Positions 8,775 to 17,114 of a stretch of DNA of 64,000 nt are shown one piece after another. Within the stretch, counting starts at the first letter, position 1. Each line of letters opens with the position of its first letter. The position numbers were made by a program, and so were the translations under genes. Source of the DNA: Rhabdonatronobacter sediminivivens (GTDB lineage Bacteria > Pseudomonadota > Alphaproteobacteria > Rhodobacterales > Rhodobacteraceae); the NCBI RefSeq assembly GCF_013415485.1, contig NZ_JACBXS010000010.1, positions 48,126 to 112,125 on the forward strand, given 5' to 3'. Under the pieces are notes generated by a model. The model saw nothing but the letters and a program-made list of their open reading frames with translations. It did no database searches and was not told where the DNA came from.

Positions 8775-9706
8775 GTCACCTCTCTGAGCACACGAAACGC
8801 CGCCACGCGCGTGGCCGCCCAGGCCACCAGCGCCGCCACCGGCGGGATTGCCAGCGGATAGAGCCATTCGATCCCGCGCAATCCGATCCCCGTCAACAGC
8901 CCCGCGCCGTCCTGGGCAGCCGGCATCGCCCATAGCGCCACCATCCCCAGCGCCACCCCCGCTGCGGCGCCGATCAGCGTGCGCAAGGTAAAGCGGCGCA
9001 CAAAGGCGCGGGCAATGAAACTGTCACGCGCGCCCACCAGCCGCAAGACGGCGATGACGCGCGCATTGGTGGCCAGCGCCGCCATGGCGGCCAGCGTCAC
9101 CATGGCCGCCGTGACCCCGCCGATCAACCCGATCGAGGCCAGCGCCAGCAGCCGCAGCCGCGCCGCGCCCTCGATCAGGGGGCGGCGCCAGCGGGTGTGA
9201 TCATCCAGGATCGCGCCCGGCGCCTCGGCCGCCAGACGCAGGCGCAGGCCCATGCTGTCCACACCGCCGGGGGCCTCGATCACCTCGACCAGCCGCGGCA
9301 GGGTCAGCGCATCCATCGGCAGGTCCGGACCGAACCAGGGCTCCAGCAGGGCGGCCTGTTCGTCCTCGCCGATCACCCGGGCAGATTGCACCCCCGGCGT
9401 GGTGGCCAGCACCTCCAGCACGATGGCCGTCTGTTCCTCGATCTGGCCGGCAGGCGCGGCAATCCGCACCGTGGCGGTCTGCGCCAGGGCGGCCTGCCAG
9501 CGGTCGGCCAGCCGGTCCGCCGCCAGCGCCAGCGCCAGGGCGAACACGCATAGGAAGGCCATGGCAGCGGCGGTCAGCAGCGTCAGCCAGGCGCTCTGCC
9601 CCGATCCGGGCACCACCTGCGTTGCGCGCCGGTCGCGCACTGTCCGGGCCGCGCGCCGGTCGCCCGTTTTCTGCGTCTCGCGCGGTTCGGGGGCCGCGCC
9701 GCTCAC
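8771..9706 (-). CDS. ftsX: Cell-division ABC permease FtsX
   Basis: Membrane partner of FtsE; the complex activates periplasmic peptidoglycan hydrolases at the septum. The 311-residue protein has a basic cytoplasmic N-terminus (about 38 residues), a first membrane segment (AWLTLLTAAAMAFLCVFALALALA), a periplasmic domain of roughly 110 residues, and three further segments (LLALASIGLIGGVTAAMVTLAAMAAL, the GAAAGVALGMVALWAM stretch and the C-terminal AIPPVAALVAWAATRVAAF), the four-TM FtsX layout. The cytoplasmic loop VLRLVGARDSFIARAFVRRF contacts FtsE. It overlaps ftsE by four bases at its start and plsC by four at its end. Confidence 0.92.
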   Translation of the reverse strand: MSGAAPEPRETQKTGDRRAARTVRDRRATQVVPGSGQSAWLTLLTAAAMAFLCVFALALALAADRLADRWQAALAQTATVRIAAPAGQIEEQTAIVLEVLATTPGVQSARVIGEDEQAALLEPWFGPDLPMDALTLPRLVEVIEAPGGVDSMGLRLRLAAEAPGAILDDHTRWRRPLIEGAARLRLLALASIGLIGGVTAAMVTLAAMAALATNARVIAVLRLVGARDSFIARAFVRRFTLRTLIGAAAGVALGMVALWAMPAAQDGAGLLTGIGLRGIEWLYPLAIPPVAALVAWAATRVAAFRVLREVT

Positions 9707-10374
9707 AGATCGGCCCCGGCAAGCTGCATCCGCCGCCCCGCGATCCGCAGCACCCGCGCCGAGATCTGCGACTTGGCGGTGCGGATCAGGTTCAGGTCAT
9801 GGGTGGCGATCAGCACCGCCGTACCCATGCGGTTCAGCTCGATCAGCAGCGACAGCAGCCGCACCGACATGTCCCAATCCAGGTTGCCCGTCGGCTCATC
9901 GGCCAGCAGCACCTCGGGCGAGGTCATCACCGCGCGGGCCAGCGCCGCGCGCTGGCGCTCACCCCCCGAAAGCGTCGGCGGCAGCGCATCGGCCTGCGCC
10001 GACAGCCCCACCCAGCCCAGCAGGTCGTCAAGGTCGCCTTCGGGAACCGGGCGCTGACTGGCGATCAGCGGCAGGGCCACGTTTTCGCGCACCGGCAGAT
10101 GATCCAGAAACTGGCAGTCCTGATGCACCACGCCGATCCGCTGGCGGGCCCGGGCCAGATCATTGCGCCCCATCTTGCGGCGACTTTCGCCAAACAGCCG
10201 CACATCCCCGCTGCGCGGCTGCAATTCGCCGTAGCAGAGTTTGAGAAGCGTGGTCTTGCCCGCGCCCGACGGACCGGTCAGGAAATGAAAACTCCCCTGC
10301 CCCATGCTGAGCGAGACATCGCTGAACAGCTCGGTCCCGCCGTAACTATGTGCAACACCGTCCAGTTCGATCAA
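9703..10374 (-). CDS. ftsE: Cell-division ATP-binding protein FtsE
   Basis: A 223-residue ABC ATPase that drives FtsX. Walker A is GPSGAGKTT (about residues 34-42), the signature is LSGGERQRAALARA, Walker B is VLLADEPTGNLD and the switch histidine lies in ATHDLNLI. Its size and single-domain form fit FtsE. It is the first gene of the ftsE-ftsX-plsC-PPOX string, each overlapping the next by four bases, which indicates one operon. The 100-bp gap to the divergent zinc-ribbon gene must hold both promoters. I saw no clear operator there. Confidence 0.94.
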   Translation of the reverse strand: MIELDGVAHSYGGTELFSDVSLSMGQGSFHFLTGPSGAGKTTLLKLCYGELQPRSGDVRLFGESRRKMGRNDLARARQRIGVVHQDCQFLDHLPVRENVALPLIASQRPVPEGDLDDLLGWVGLSAQADALPPTLSGGERQRAALARAVMTSPEVLLADEPTGNLDWDMSVRLLSLLIELNRMGTAVLIATHDLNLIRTAKSQISARVLRIAGRRMQLAGADL

Positions 10375-10474
10375 CCCGGTCTCCCGTTACGGCTTGGACT
10401 TCACCTTTGGGCTTGCTACAACACCGCAATCGAAGTGCCAATGGCGGATACTTCGCAATCAGGGAGCGCCCGTC

Positions 10475-11308
10475 ATGCGCTTGATCTGTCCCGGGTGCGG
10501 CGCACAATACGAGATCGACGACGCGCTTGTGCCTGCGACCGGGCGCGATGTGCAGTGTTCGGCCTGTGGCCACGCCTGGTTCCAGTATCCGGCCGAAATC
10601 GATGCCGCCAGCGCCGCCGATGACAGCACCCCTGCGGCGGGCGAGGACGAGGGCACCGATACCCCCGCTGCCGCCGCCCCTCCGGCCACCCCTCCGGCTG
10701 CCGAGAGCGCGCGCCGCCCGATCGACCCGGCGGTGGTTGACGTGCTGCGCGCCGAAGCCGCCCATGAGGAACGCCTGCGCGCGCAGGAGGCCGCCCGGCC
10801 CACCGTGCCGCAGGAACCGCCCGCAGCCGATGCGCCGCCTGATCCCGCGCCGGAAACGCCCGCCGACCCTGCCGAGCCTGCCTCCGGGCTGGAACCGCAG
10901 GCCCCGTCCTCCGGCGGGCGCCGGGCGCGCAAGGCCGAAGCCGCGGCCCCGCCGGAACCCGCGCGCGCCAGGGCCGACACCGAGGGCACCCGTGGCGGGC
11001 TGCTGCCGGATATCGAAAGCATCAGTTCCACCCTCAAGCCCGAGAAAGCCCGGCGCAGCAATGCCGAAGGCAGCGAGCACGCCACCCCCGATGCCGACTC
11101 CCGCGGGGGGTTCGTGCAGGGGTTCACCGCGGTCGTCATTGCCATGCTTGCGCTGGTGCTGCTGTATATGTTTGCAGAGCCGCTGGCCCAGGCTGTTCCG
11201 CCGCTCGCAGATGCGCTGGCCGGATATGTCCGGCTGGTCGAGGGCGCGCTGCAATGGGCCGCCGGGCTTGTCGATTCCGTCACCGTCTGGCTGCGCGGCA
11301 GCGACTGA
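10475..11308 (+). CDS. MJ0042-type zinc-ribbon protein with a C-terminal membrane segment
   Basis: A 277-residue protein with an N-terminal zinc ribbon (MRLICPGCGAQYEIDD, cysteines at 5, 8, 28 and 31), a long Ala/Pro/Glu-rich linker (about residues 45-210, presumably disordered) and one transmembrane helix near residues 212-232 (FTAVVIAMLALVLLYMF). This family is regularly found divergent from ftsE in Rhodobacterales, which suggests a role linked to division or envelope assembly, but its function is unknown to me. The ATG at 10475 follows AGGGAG at 10461-10466 and puts the first CxxC at the usual position; an in-frame extension to 10394 is less likely. Confidence 0.85.
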   Translation: MRLICPGCGAQYEIDDALVPATGRDVQCSACGHAWFQYPAEIDAASAADDSTPAAGEDEGTDTPAAAAPPATPPAAESARRPIDPAVVDVLRAEAAHEERLRAQEAARPTVPQEPPAADAPPDPAPETPADPAEPASGLEPQAPSSGGRRARKAEAAAPPEPARARADTEGTRGGLLPDIESISSTLKPEKARRSNAEGSEHATPDADSRGGFVQGFTAVVIAMLALVLLYMFAEPLAQAVPPLADALAGYVRLVEGALQWAAGLVDSVTVWLRGSD

Positions 11309-11522
11309 CGGCAGACCGGCGGCCCTTGCCGACCCCGGACGCCGCGCTGCGCGTCATGCCCCTTGCGACCGTCCCCGGGCGCTGTGCGGCGGCGCGCAAA
11401 TGGACGGACCACGGCAATGCCCCGCAAAGCCGCCCTGTTCAACCGCGCCGGAATGGTGATGGCTGGCGGCGCGGCGGGGTGTCTGGCATCAGGCCCCGCG
11501 CGCCCGGCCCCTGCAAGCGCCT

Positions 11523-12716
11523 TCAGCCCGGAACGGCAACCGGCGCCGGGGTGGCGCCCGCAAACCCGGCAATCAGGTCGCAGGCGCGTTCGAGCACCGC
11601 ATCATCCACGGTCAGGCTGATCCGGATCCAGCTGTCCAGCACCGCCCCGAACGAGGTGCCGGGCATCACCGCCACGCCCGTCGCCTCGACCAGCGCATGG
11701 GCAAAGGCGTCGGCGCCCCCGTCGCGGGCGCCACGGGTGTCGATCAGCGCGAACATGCCGGCCTCGGCCGGGTGCACCCGCAACCCGGCGACCCCGTCCA
11801 GCCGGGATTGCACCAGCGCCAGTCGCCGCCCCAGCCGCTGGCGCAGCCCTGCGGCCACAAGATCCGGTTCACGCAGGGCCGCCGCGGTCATGTCGGCAAT
11901 GAAGGGCTGGTTGCCGAACAGCATGGTTTCGGCCAGCGGCAACACCCTGGCGCAGAACTCGGCCGGGCCCGCGCACCACCCGGTGCGGAACCCGGCGGCG
12001 GCATGGCTCTTGGACAGGCTGTTGGTGACCACCACGCGCTCGGCATCCAGTGCGAAGGGCGAGATGAAGGGTTCAGGCCCGAACACCAGATCCTCATAGA
12101 CCTCATCCGACAGCACCCAGAGGTCATGGGCGCGGGCCAGGTCCAGGATCGCCTCGACCTCGGCACGGCGCAGCACGGCGCCGGTGGGATTGTGGGGGGT
12201 GTTGAGGAAGATCACCCGCGTGGCCGGGGTGATCGCGGCCTCCAGATCGGCGGGCTGGATGCGAAAGCCCTGTTCGGGGCGCAGCGGCACGGCGACCGGG
12301 GTTGCCCCGCAGGCGGCGATGACGCCTTCATAGGTGGCATACATGGGGTCGCCCACCAACACCTCGCAGCCGTCATGGGCCATGGCCATCAGCACCGCAT
12401 AAAGCGCGGTCTGGGTGCCGGGAAAGGCGACGAAATTCTGCGGCTCCATGGGCCGGCCCAGCCGCTCGGTATAGCGTGCGGACAGCGCATCCAGCAGCTC
12501 GGCCTCGCCCCGGCCATCGGAATAGCCGGTGCGCCCGGCATGCATGGCCCGCGCGGCCACGTCGATCAGGGTTTCGGGGATGTTCACATCCGGCTCGCCA
12601 ATGGTCAGCAGGATGACCTCGCGGCCCTGACGCTCCAACTCGCGGGCACGGTAATGCACCGCCCATTTCGCACTGCCCAGATCGGCAAGCCGATCTGTCA
12701 CCGGGGCGTAACGCAT
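11523..12716 (-). CDS. PLP-dependent aminotransferase, class I/II
   Basis: A 397-residue fold-type I aminotransferase (AspC/aminotransferase-A group); the substrate is not predictable from sequence. Recognisable parts are the N-terminal LTIGEPDVNIPE, the cofactor loop PGTQTALYAVLMA, NTPHNPTGAVL, the ring-stacking DEVYEDLVF, the Schiff-base lysine in SLSKSHAAAGFRTGW and the substrate-carboxylate arginine in WIRISL. The start at 12716 has an excellent AGGAGG six bases upstream; the same frame stays open far upstream, but that part is antisense to the BKACE gene. It is divergent from the carnitine operon, so a role in disposing of amino groups there is conceivable but unproven. Confidence 0.9.
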   Translation of the reverse strand: MRYAPVTDRLADLGSAKWAVHYRARELERQGREVILLTIGEPDVNIPETLIDVAARAMHAGRTGYSDGRGEAELLDALSARYTERLGRPMEPQNFVAFPGTQTALYAVLMAMAHDGCEVLVGDPMYATYEGVIAACGATPVAVPLRPEQGFRIQPADLEAAITPATRVIFLNTPHNPTGAVLRRAEVEAILDLARAHDLWVLSDEVYEDLVFGPEPFISPFALDAERVVVTNSLSKSHAAAGFRTGWCAGPAEFCARVLPLAETMLFGNQPFIADMTAAALREPDLVAAGLRQRLGRRLALVQSRLDGVAGLRVHPAEAGMFALIDTRGARDGGADAFAHALVEATGVAVMPGTSFGAVLDSWIRISLTVDDAVLERACDLIAGFAGATPAPVAVPG

Positions 12717-12872
12717 CTGAACCTCCTTTGCCGATCCGGGACGAAGCTGTGCCAAGACCGCGCGCCGGGCGCAAGGCCCCTGCGCCCGAAACTTGCCGGA
12801 AGGGCTTGCATTCCGCCATCGACCGGGTGTTGGTATGCCGCGAAACACCGAGGCCGAAAGAGGGAGCTTCCG

Positions 12873-13781
12873 ATGCCGCTGACCATGAACCGCGAGGTCT
12901 TCATCACCTGTGCCGTGACCGGATCCGGGGGCACCCAGGACCGCAGCCCGCATGTGCCCCGCTCGCCCGCGCAAATCGCCGATGCCGCCATCGACGCCGC
13001 CCGCGCGGGCGCGGCCATCGTGCATTGCCATGTGCGCGACCCGGACACCGGCGCCCCCTCGCGCGATCCGGCGCTGTACCGCGAGGTGACCGAGCGCATC
13101 CGCGAGGCATCGGTCGATGTGGTGCTGAACCTGACCGCCGGCATGGGCGGCGATCTGACGCTGGGCGGCACCGACACCCCCCTGCCGCCCGTCACCGGCA
13201 CCGACATGATCAGCGCGGCCGAGCGCGTGCAGCATGTGGTGGACTGCCGCCCCGAACTCTGCACACTTGATTGCGGCACCATGAACTTCGCCGAGGCCGA
13301 TTACATCATGGTCAACACCCCCGGCATGTTGCGCGACATGGCCGCGCGGATGGTCGAAAGCGGCGTCCGGGTGGAGATCGAGGCCTTTGACACCGGCCAT
13401 CTGTGGTTCGCCAAGCAGCTTGTGGCCGAAGGGATCATCCCCGACCCGGTGCTGGTGCAGCTGTGCATGGGCGTGCCCTGGGGCGCGCCGGATGATCTGA
13501 ACACCTTCATGGCCATGGTGAACAATGTGCCTGCGGGCTGGCACTGGTCCGGCTTTGCCCTGGGGCGCAACCAGATGCCCTATGTGGCCGCTGCGGCCCT
13601 TGCGGGCGGAAATGTCCGCGTGGGGTTGGAGGATAACCTGTTCCTGGACAAGGGCGTGCTGGCCACCAATGCGCAACTGGTGGAGCGCGCGGTGACCATC
13701 CTGGAAAACATGGGCGCCAAGGTCATCGGCCCGCAGGCCGTGCGCGAGCGCCTGCAGCTTGAAAAACGCGGCCCGGCATGA
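12873..13781 (+). CDS. Beta-keto acid cleavage enzyme (BKACE), probable 3-dehydrocarnitine cleavage
   Basis: A 302-residue member of the DUF849/BKACE family, zinc enzymes that condense a beta-keto acid with acetyl-CoA to give acetoacetate and a new CoA thioester. The metal-binding HCHVRDPDTG pair lies near residues 51-53 and the catalytic VRVGLEDNLF near 250. Its partner, a carnitine dehydrogenase/thioesterase fusion two genes on, makes dehydrocarnitine the likely substrate, giving acetoacetate plus betainyl-CoA, as described for Sinorhizobium carnitine degradation. The ATG at 12873 follows AGGGAG. It overlaps the lipocalin gene by four bases (ATGA). Confidence 0.9.
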   Translation: MPLTMNREVFITCAVTGSGGTQDRSPHVPRSPAQIADAAIDAARAGAAIVHCHVRDPDTGAPSRDPALYREVTERIREASVDVVLNLTAGMGGDLTLGGTDTPLPPVTGTDMISAAERVQHVVDCRPELCTLDCGTMNFAEADYIMVNTPGMLRDMAARMVESGVRVEIEAFDTGHLWFAKQLVAEGIIPDPVLVQLCMGVPWGAPDDLNTFMAMVNNVPAGWHWSGFALGRNQMPYVAAAALAGGNVRVGLEDNLFLDKGVLATNAQLVERAVTILENMGAKVIGPQAVRERLQLEKRGPA

Positions 13782-14293
13782 GGCTCCTGGCCGCCCTTGC
13801 GCTGGCCCTTCTGGCGGGCTGCGGCACGGTCTGGCGCGACACGGACGCGCCCATGACCCCCGTGGCGGCGCTGGATCTGGATGCCTATGCCGGCCGCTGG
13901 TATGAGGTCGCGCGCTTTCCCGTCCCCTTCCAGCGCGGCTGCACCGCCACCACTGCCGACTATGGCCCGCCCGAGGATGGCGCGATCACGGTGGTCAACA
14001 CCTGCCGCCGCGGCGCTCCTGATGGACCGGTCAGCCAGATCGCCGGGCGCGCCACGGTGGTGGGGCCGGGGCAGTTGCGGGTACGGCTGGGGCGGATCCC
14101 CTTTGCGGGCGCTTATTGGGTGCTGTGGGTCGCACCCGACCATGACACGGCGGTGGTGGGCGTGCCCAGCGGGCGCGCGGGCTGGATCCTGCACCGCAGC
14201 CCGGATATCCCGCCCCAACGGCTGGAGCAGGCCGGCGCGGTGCTGGCCGCGGCCGGCTATGACCTTTCACATCTGAAAATGACGGAGCATTGA
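13778..14293 (+). CDS. Lipocalin-family lipoprotein (Blc-like)
   Basis: A 171-residue predicted lipoprotein: a hydrophobic signal (MRLLAALALALLAG) runs into the lipobox LLAGC, giving acylation at Cys15. The mature part opens with the lipocalin signature YAGRWYEVARFPVPFQRGC and has the later strand GAYWVLWVAPDHDTAVVG, matching bacterial Blc outer-membrane lipocalins that bind fatty acids or lysophospholipids. It is wedged between BKACE and carnitine dehydrogenase with overlapping stop/start codons on both sides, so it must be expressed with carnitine catabolism. Acyl-carnitine or lipid handling would fit but is inference. Confidence 0.88.
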   Translation: MRLLAALALALLAGCGTVWRDTDAPMTPVAALDLDAYAGRWYEVARFPVPFQRGCTATTADYGPPEDGAITVVNTCRRGAPDGPVSQIAGRATVVGPGQLRVRLGRIPFAGAYWVLWVAPDHDTAVVGVPSGRAGWILHRSPDIPPQRLEQAGAVLAAAGYDLSHLKMTEH

Positions 14294-15750
14294 TGCCCAA
14301 GGCAGCGATCATCGGCGGCGGCGTCATCGGCGGCGGCTGGGCCGCGCGGTTTCTTCTCAACGGCTGGGAGGTGGCGGTTTATGACCCCGACCCCAACGCC
14401 GAACGCACCCTGGCGGCGGTGCTGAACAACGCCCGTGCCGCGCTTCCGGCGCTGTCGGACGTGCCCATGCCCCCCGAAGGCACCCTGCGCTTCGCCGCAA
14501 CCCTGGCCGAGGCCGTCAGCGGCGCCGATTACATCCAGGAATCCACGCCCGAACGGCTGGACCTGAAACACCGCGTCCTGGCCGAGGTGCAGGCCAGCGC
14601 GCCGGACACGCCCATCGGCAGTTCGACCTCGGGCTACAAGCCCTCGCAACTGCAGGAGAACGCCCGCAATCCCGGGGCGATCTTCGTGGCGCATCCGTTC
14701 AACCCGGTCTATCTGCTGCCGCTGGTCGAAATCGTGCCATCGGCAGCCAATGACGCCGCGGGCATTGCCGATATCTGCGCGCTGATGCGTGACATCGGCA
14801 TGTTCCCGCTGCATGTCCGCAAGGAGATCGACGCCCATATCGCCGACCGCTTCCTGGAAGCGGTGTGGCGCGAGGCGCTCTGGCTGGTCAAGGACGGCGT
14901 CGCCACCACCGAGGAGATCGACGAGGCCATCCGCATGGGCTTCGGCCTGCGCTGGGCGCAGATGGGGCTGTTCGAGACCTTCCGCATCGCCGGGGGCGAG
15001 GCCGGGATGCGCCATTTCCTGGCCCAGTTCGGCCCCTGCCTGACCTGGCCCTGGACCCGGCTGATGGATGTGCCCGAGTTCAACGATGACCTGGTGAACC
15101 TGATCGCCGGGCAGTCGGACGACCAGTCAGGGCACCTGTCCATCCGTGAGCTGGAGCGCATCCGCGATGCCAATCTGATCGGCTTCCTGCGCGTCCTGAA
15201 AGAGCGCAACTGGGGCGCCGGGCGCGTGCTGCTGGAACATGACGCCCGCCAGCGCCAGACCACCCCCGCCCCCACCCCGGACACCGCCGCACCCATGGTG
15301 ATGGCGCAGATGCAGGTCCTGCCCGGCTGGATCGACTACAACGGCCACATGACCGAAAGCCGCTATCTGTTTGCCTCCTCGGAAACCACCGATGCCTTCC
15401 TGCGCTTCATCGGCGCGGGCCTGGACTATGTGCAGGGCGGGCACAGCTATTACACCGCCGAAACCCATATCCTGCACCATGGCGAGGCAAAGCTGGGGCA
15501 CCGGCTGACCGGATCGGTGCAGGTCCTGGGGGCCGACGAAAAGCGGCTTCACCTGTTCATCCGTATCGCGCGGGACGGCGAAACGGTGGCAAGCGTGGAA
15601 CAGATGCTGCTGCATGTGGACACAGCCGCCGGGCGCACCTGCCCCGCCGCCCCCGCAGTGCTGGAGCGTCTGATGCCGATCGCCAAAGCCCACCAGACCC
15701 TGCCCCGCCCCACCGGCGCGGGCCGCCATGTCGGACAAAGGAAAGACTGA
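14293..15750 (+). CDS. L-carnitine dehydrogenase fused to betainyl-CoA thioesterase
   Basis: A 485-residue two-domain enzyme. Residues 1 to about 320 form a 3-hydroxyacyl-CoA-dehydrogenase-like NAD enzyme (Rossmann GGGVIGGGWAARF at the start, catalytic histidine in VAHPFNPVYLLPLVE). From about 335 a hot-dog thioesterase follows (LPGWIDYNGHMTESRYLF). The known fusion oxidises L-carnitine to 3-dehydrocarnitine and hydrolyses betainyl-CoA, so with BKACE it converts carnitine to glycine betaine. The ATG at 14293 overlaps the lipocalin stop (TGATG) after a GGAG site. The acyl-CoA dehydrogenase gene starts on its last base. Confidence 0.93.
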   Translation: MPKAAIIGGGVIGGGWAARFLLNGWEVAVYDPDPNAERTLAAVLNNARAALPALSDVPMPPEGTLRFAATLAEAVSGADYIQESTPERLDLKHRVLAEVQASAPDTPIGSSTSGYKPSQLQENARNPGAIFVAHPFNPVYLLPLVEIVPSAANDAAGIADICALMRDIGMFPLHVRKEIDAHIADRFLEAVWREALWLVKDGVATTEEIDEAIRMGFGLRWAQMGLFETFRIAGGEAGMRHFLAQFGPCLTWPWTRLMDVPEFNDDLVNLIAGQSDDQSGHLSIRELERIRDANLIGFLRVLKERNWGAGRVLLEHDARQRQTTPAPTPDTAAPMVMAQMQVLPGWIDYNGHMTESRYLFASSETTDAFLRFIGAGLDYVQGGHSYYTAETHILHHGEAKLGHRLTGSVQVLGADEKRLHLFIRIARDGETVASVEQMLLHVDTAAGRTCPAAPAVLERLMPIAKAHQTLPRPTGAGRHVGQRKD

Positions 15751-16913
15751 TGCATTTTGCCATGACCGACGAACAGCGCATGATCGTGGAGACCACCCGC
15801 GCCTTCGTCGAAACCGAGCTTTACCCCCACGAGGCCGAGATCGAACGCACCGGCCACCTGCCCATGGAGCTGATCCGCGAGCTGCAGGCCAAGGCCATGG
15901 CCGCCGGGCTCTATGCCGCCAACATGCCCGAGGATGTCGGCGGCGCCGGGCTCGATACCCTGTCCTGGCTGCTCTATGAAAAGGAACTGGGCCGGGCGAA
16001 TTACGCCCTGCACTGGACCTGCGTGGCGCGCCCGTCGAACATCCTGCTGGCCGGCACGCCCGAACAGCGTGAAAAATACCTGGTGCCCTGCATGAAGGGC
16101 GAGACCTGGGATTGCCTGGCCATGACCGAACCCGGCGCGGGGTCCGACCTGCGCGGCATGTCCGCCAGCGCCCGGCAGGACGGCACCGACTGGGTGCTCA
16201 ACGGCACCAAGCATTTCATCTCCCATGCCGATATCGCGGGCTTCACCATCGCCTTCATGGCCACCGGCGAAGAGGACACGCCCCGCGGGCGCAAGAAGAA
16301 GATCACCGCCTTCTTCGTGGACAAGGGCACCAAGGGCTTCACCGTGCGGGAAGGCTACCGCAACGTGGCCCATCGCGGCTATACCAACGCGATCCTGGAA
16401 TTCGACGATTGCCGCATCCCGGCGGAAAACGTCCTGGGCGAGGTCCACAAGGGCTTCGAGGTCGCGGGCAAATGGCTGGGCGCCACCCGGCTGCAGGTGG
16501 CCGCCACCTGCTTGGGCCGCGCCGACCGGGCGCTGGCACACGCGCTGTCTTGGGCGGCCGAGCGGCGCCAGTTCGGCCAGCAGATCGGCAAGTTCCAGGG
16601 CATCGGCTTCAAACTGGCCGACATGGCGACCGAGCTGAAGGCAGCCGAACTGCTGACCTGGGAAGCCGGCTGGAAATATGATGCAGGCACCGTGACCGAA
16701 GCCGACATGGCCATGGCGAAACTGAAAGCGTCAGAGATGCTGGCCATGGTCGCCGATGAGGCGATCCAGATCCATGGCGGCATGGGGCTGATGGATGAAT
16801 TGCCGCTGGAACGCATCTGGCGCGATGCGCGGCTGGAACGGATCTGGGAAGGCACCTCCGAAATCCAGCGCCACATCATCAGCCGCGAGATGCTGCGCCC
16901 CCTGGGCGGCTGA
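15750..16913 (+). CDS. Acyl-CoA dehydrogenase of the carnitine operon
   Basis: A 387-residue FAD enzyme of the acyl-CoA dehydrogenase family. Visible are the flavin/substrate loop CLAMTEPGAGSDLRGM near residue 125, FISHADIAGFTIAF, the helix RRQFGQQIGKFQGIGF, the tetramer region IQIHGGMGLMDELPLER and the catalytic-base segment RIWEGTSEIQRHIISREML. It is translationally coupled to the dehydrogenase/thioesterase gene (TGATG). A role on a crotonobetainyl-CoA- or acyl-carnitine-derived thioester is plausible from context, but sequence alone does not set the substrate. The gene is followed at once by a large hairpin. Confidence 0.88.
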   Translation: MHFAMTDEQRMIVETTRAFVETELYPHEAEIERTGHLPMELIRELQAKAMAAGLYAANMPEDVGGAGLDTLSWLLYEKELGRANYALHWTCVARPSNILLAGTPEQREKYLVPCMKGETWDCLAMTEPGAGSDLRGMSASARQDGTDWVLNGTKHFISHADIAGFTIAFMATGEEDTPRGRKKKITAFFVDKGTKGFTVREGYRNVAHRGYTNAILEFDDCRIPAENVLGEVHKGFEVAGKWLGATRLQVAATCLGRADRALAHALSWAAERRQFGQQIGKFQGIGFKLADMATELKAAELLTWEAGWKYDAGTVTEADMAMAKLKASEMLAMVADEAIQIHGGMGLMDELPLERIWRDARLERIWEGTSEIQRHIISREMLRPLGG

Positions 16914-16918
16914 ACCCA

Positions 16919-16990
16919 CCCCGCCGCGCCGCGTCCCGGGCGCGCGCGGGTGGGCGGGTGGGAGCGCGGCCGGGACGGGGCGCGGCGGGG
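16919..16990. repeat. Long hairpin with a G-quadruplex loop, copy 1
   Basis: A 21-bp stem with a single G-G mismatch pairs 16919-16939 with 16970-16990. The 30-base loop contains GGGTGGGCGGGTGGG at 16948-16962, a perfect four-tract G-quadruplex motif with one-base loops, itself bracketed by a short inner CGCGC/GCGCG helix. The same loop core occurs at 25384-25398 on an unrelated stem. It starts six bases after the acyl-CoA dehydrogenase stop codon, so a transcript-end or mRNA-stability role is possible. It is not a standard intrinsic terminator because no U-tract follows. Confidence 0.75.
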
Positions 16991-17114
16991 TGCTGGCGCC
17001 ACACCCCCCGAAGCCGCAGGCCTGAGTGCACCAGAGCGTGACGACATCCCCCCTTGCATCACGCGGCCAAGCCTCGTTCTATGACGGGGCAGCAGCCACG
17101 GGGGAGCGACGGGC

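Noticed and set aside
11523..13676. A 717-residue version of the aminotransferase
   Set aside because: The N-terminal 320 residues read antisense through the BKACE gene; the AGGAGG before 12716 and family similarity set the start there.
16919..16990. CRISPR-like or rho-independent terminator reading of the large hairpin
   Set aside because: There is no repeat-spacer array and no T-tract follows the stem.
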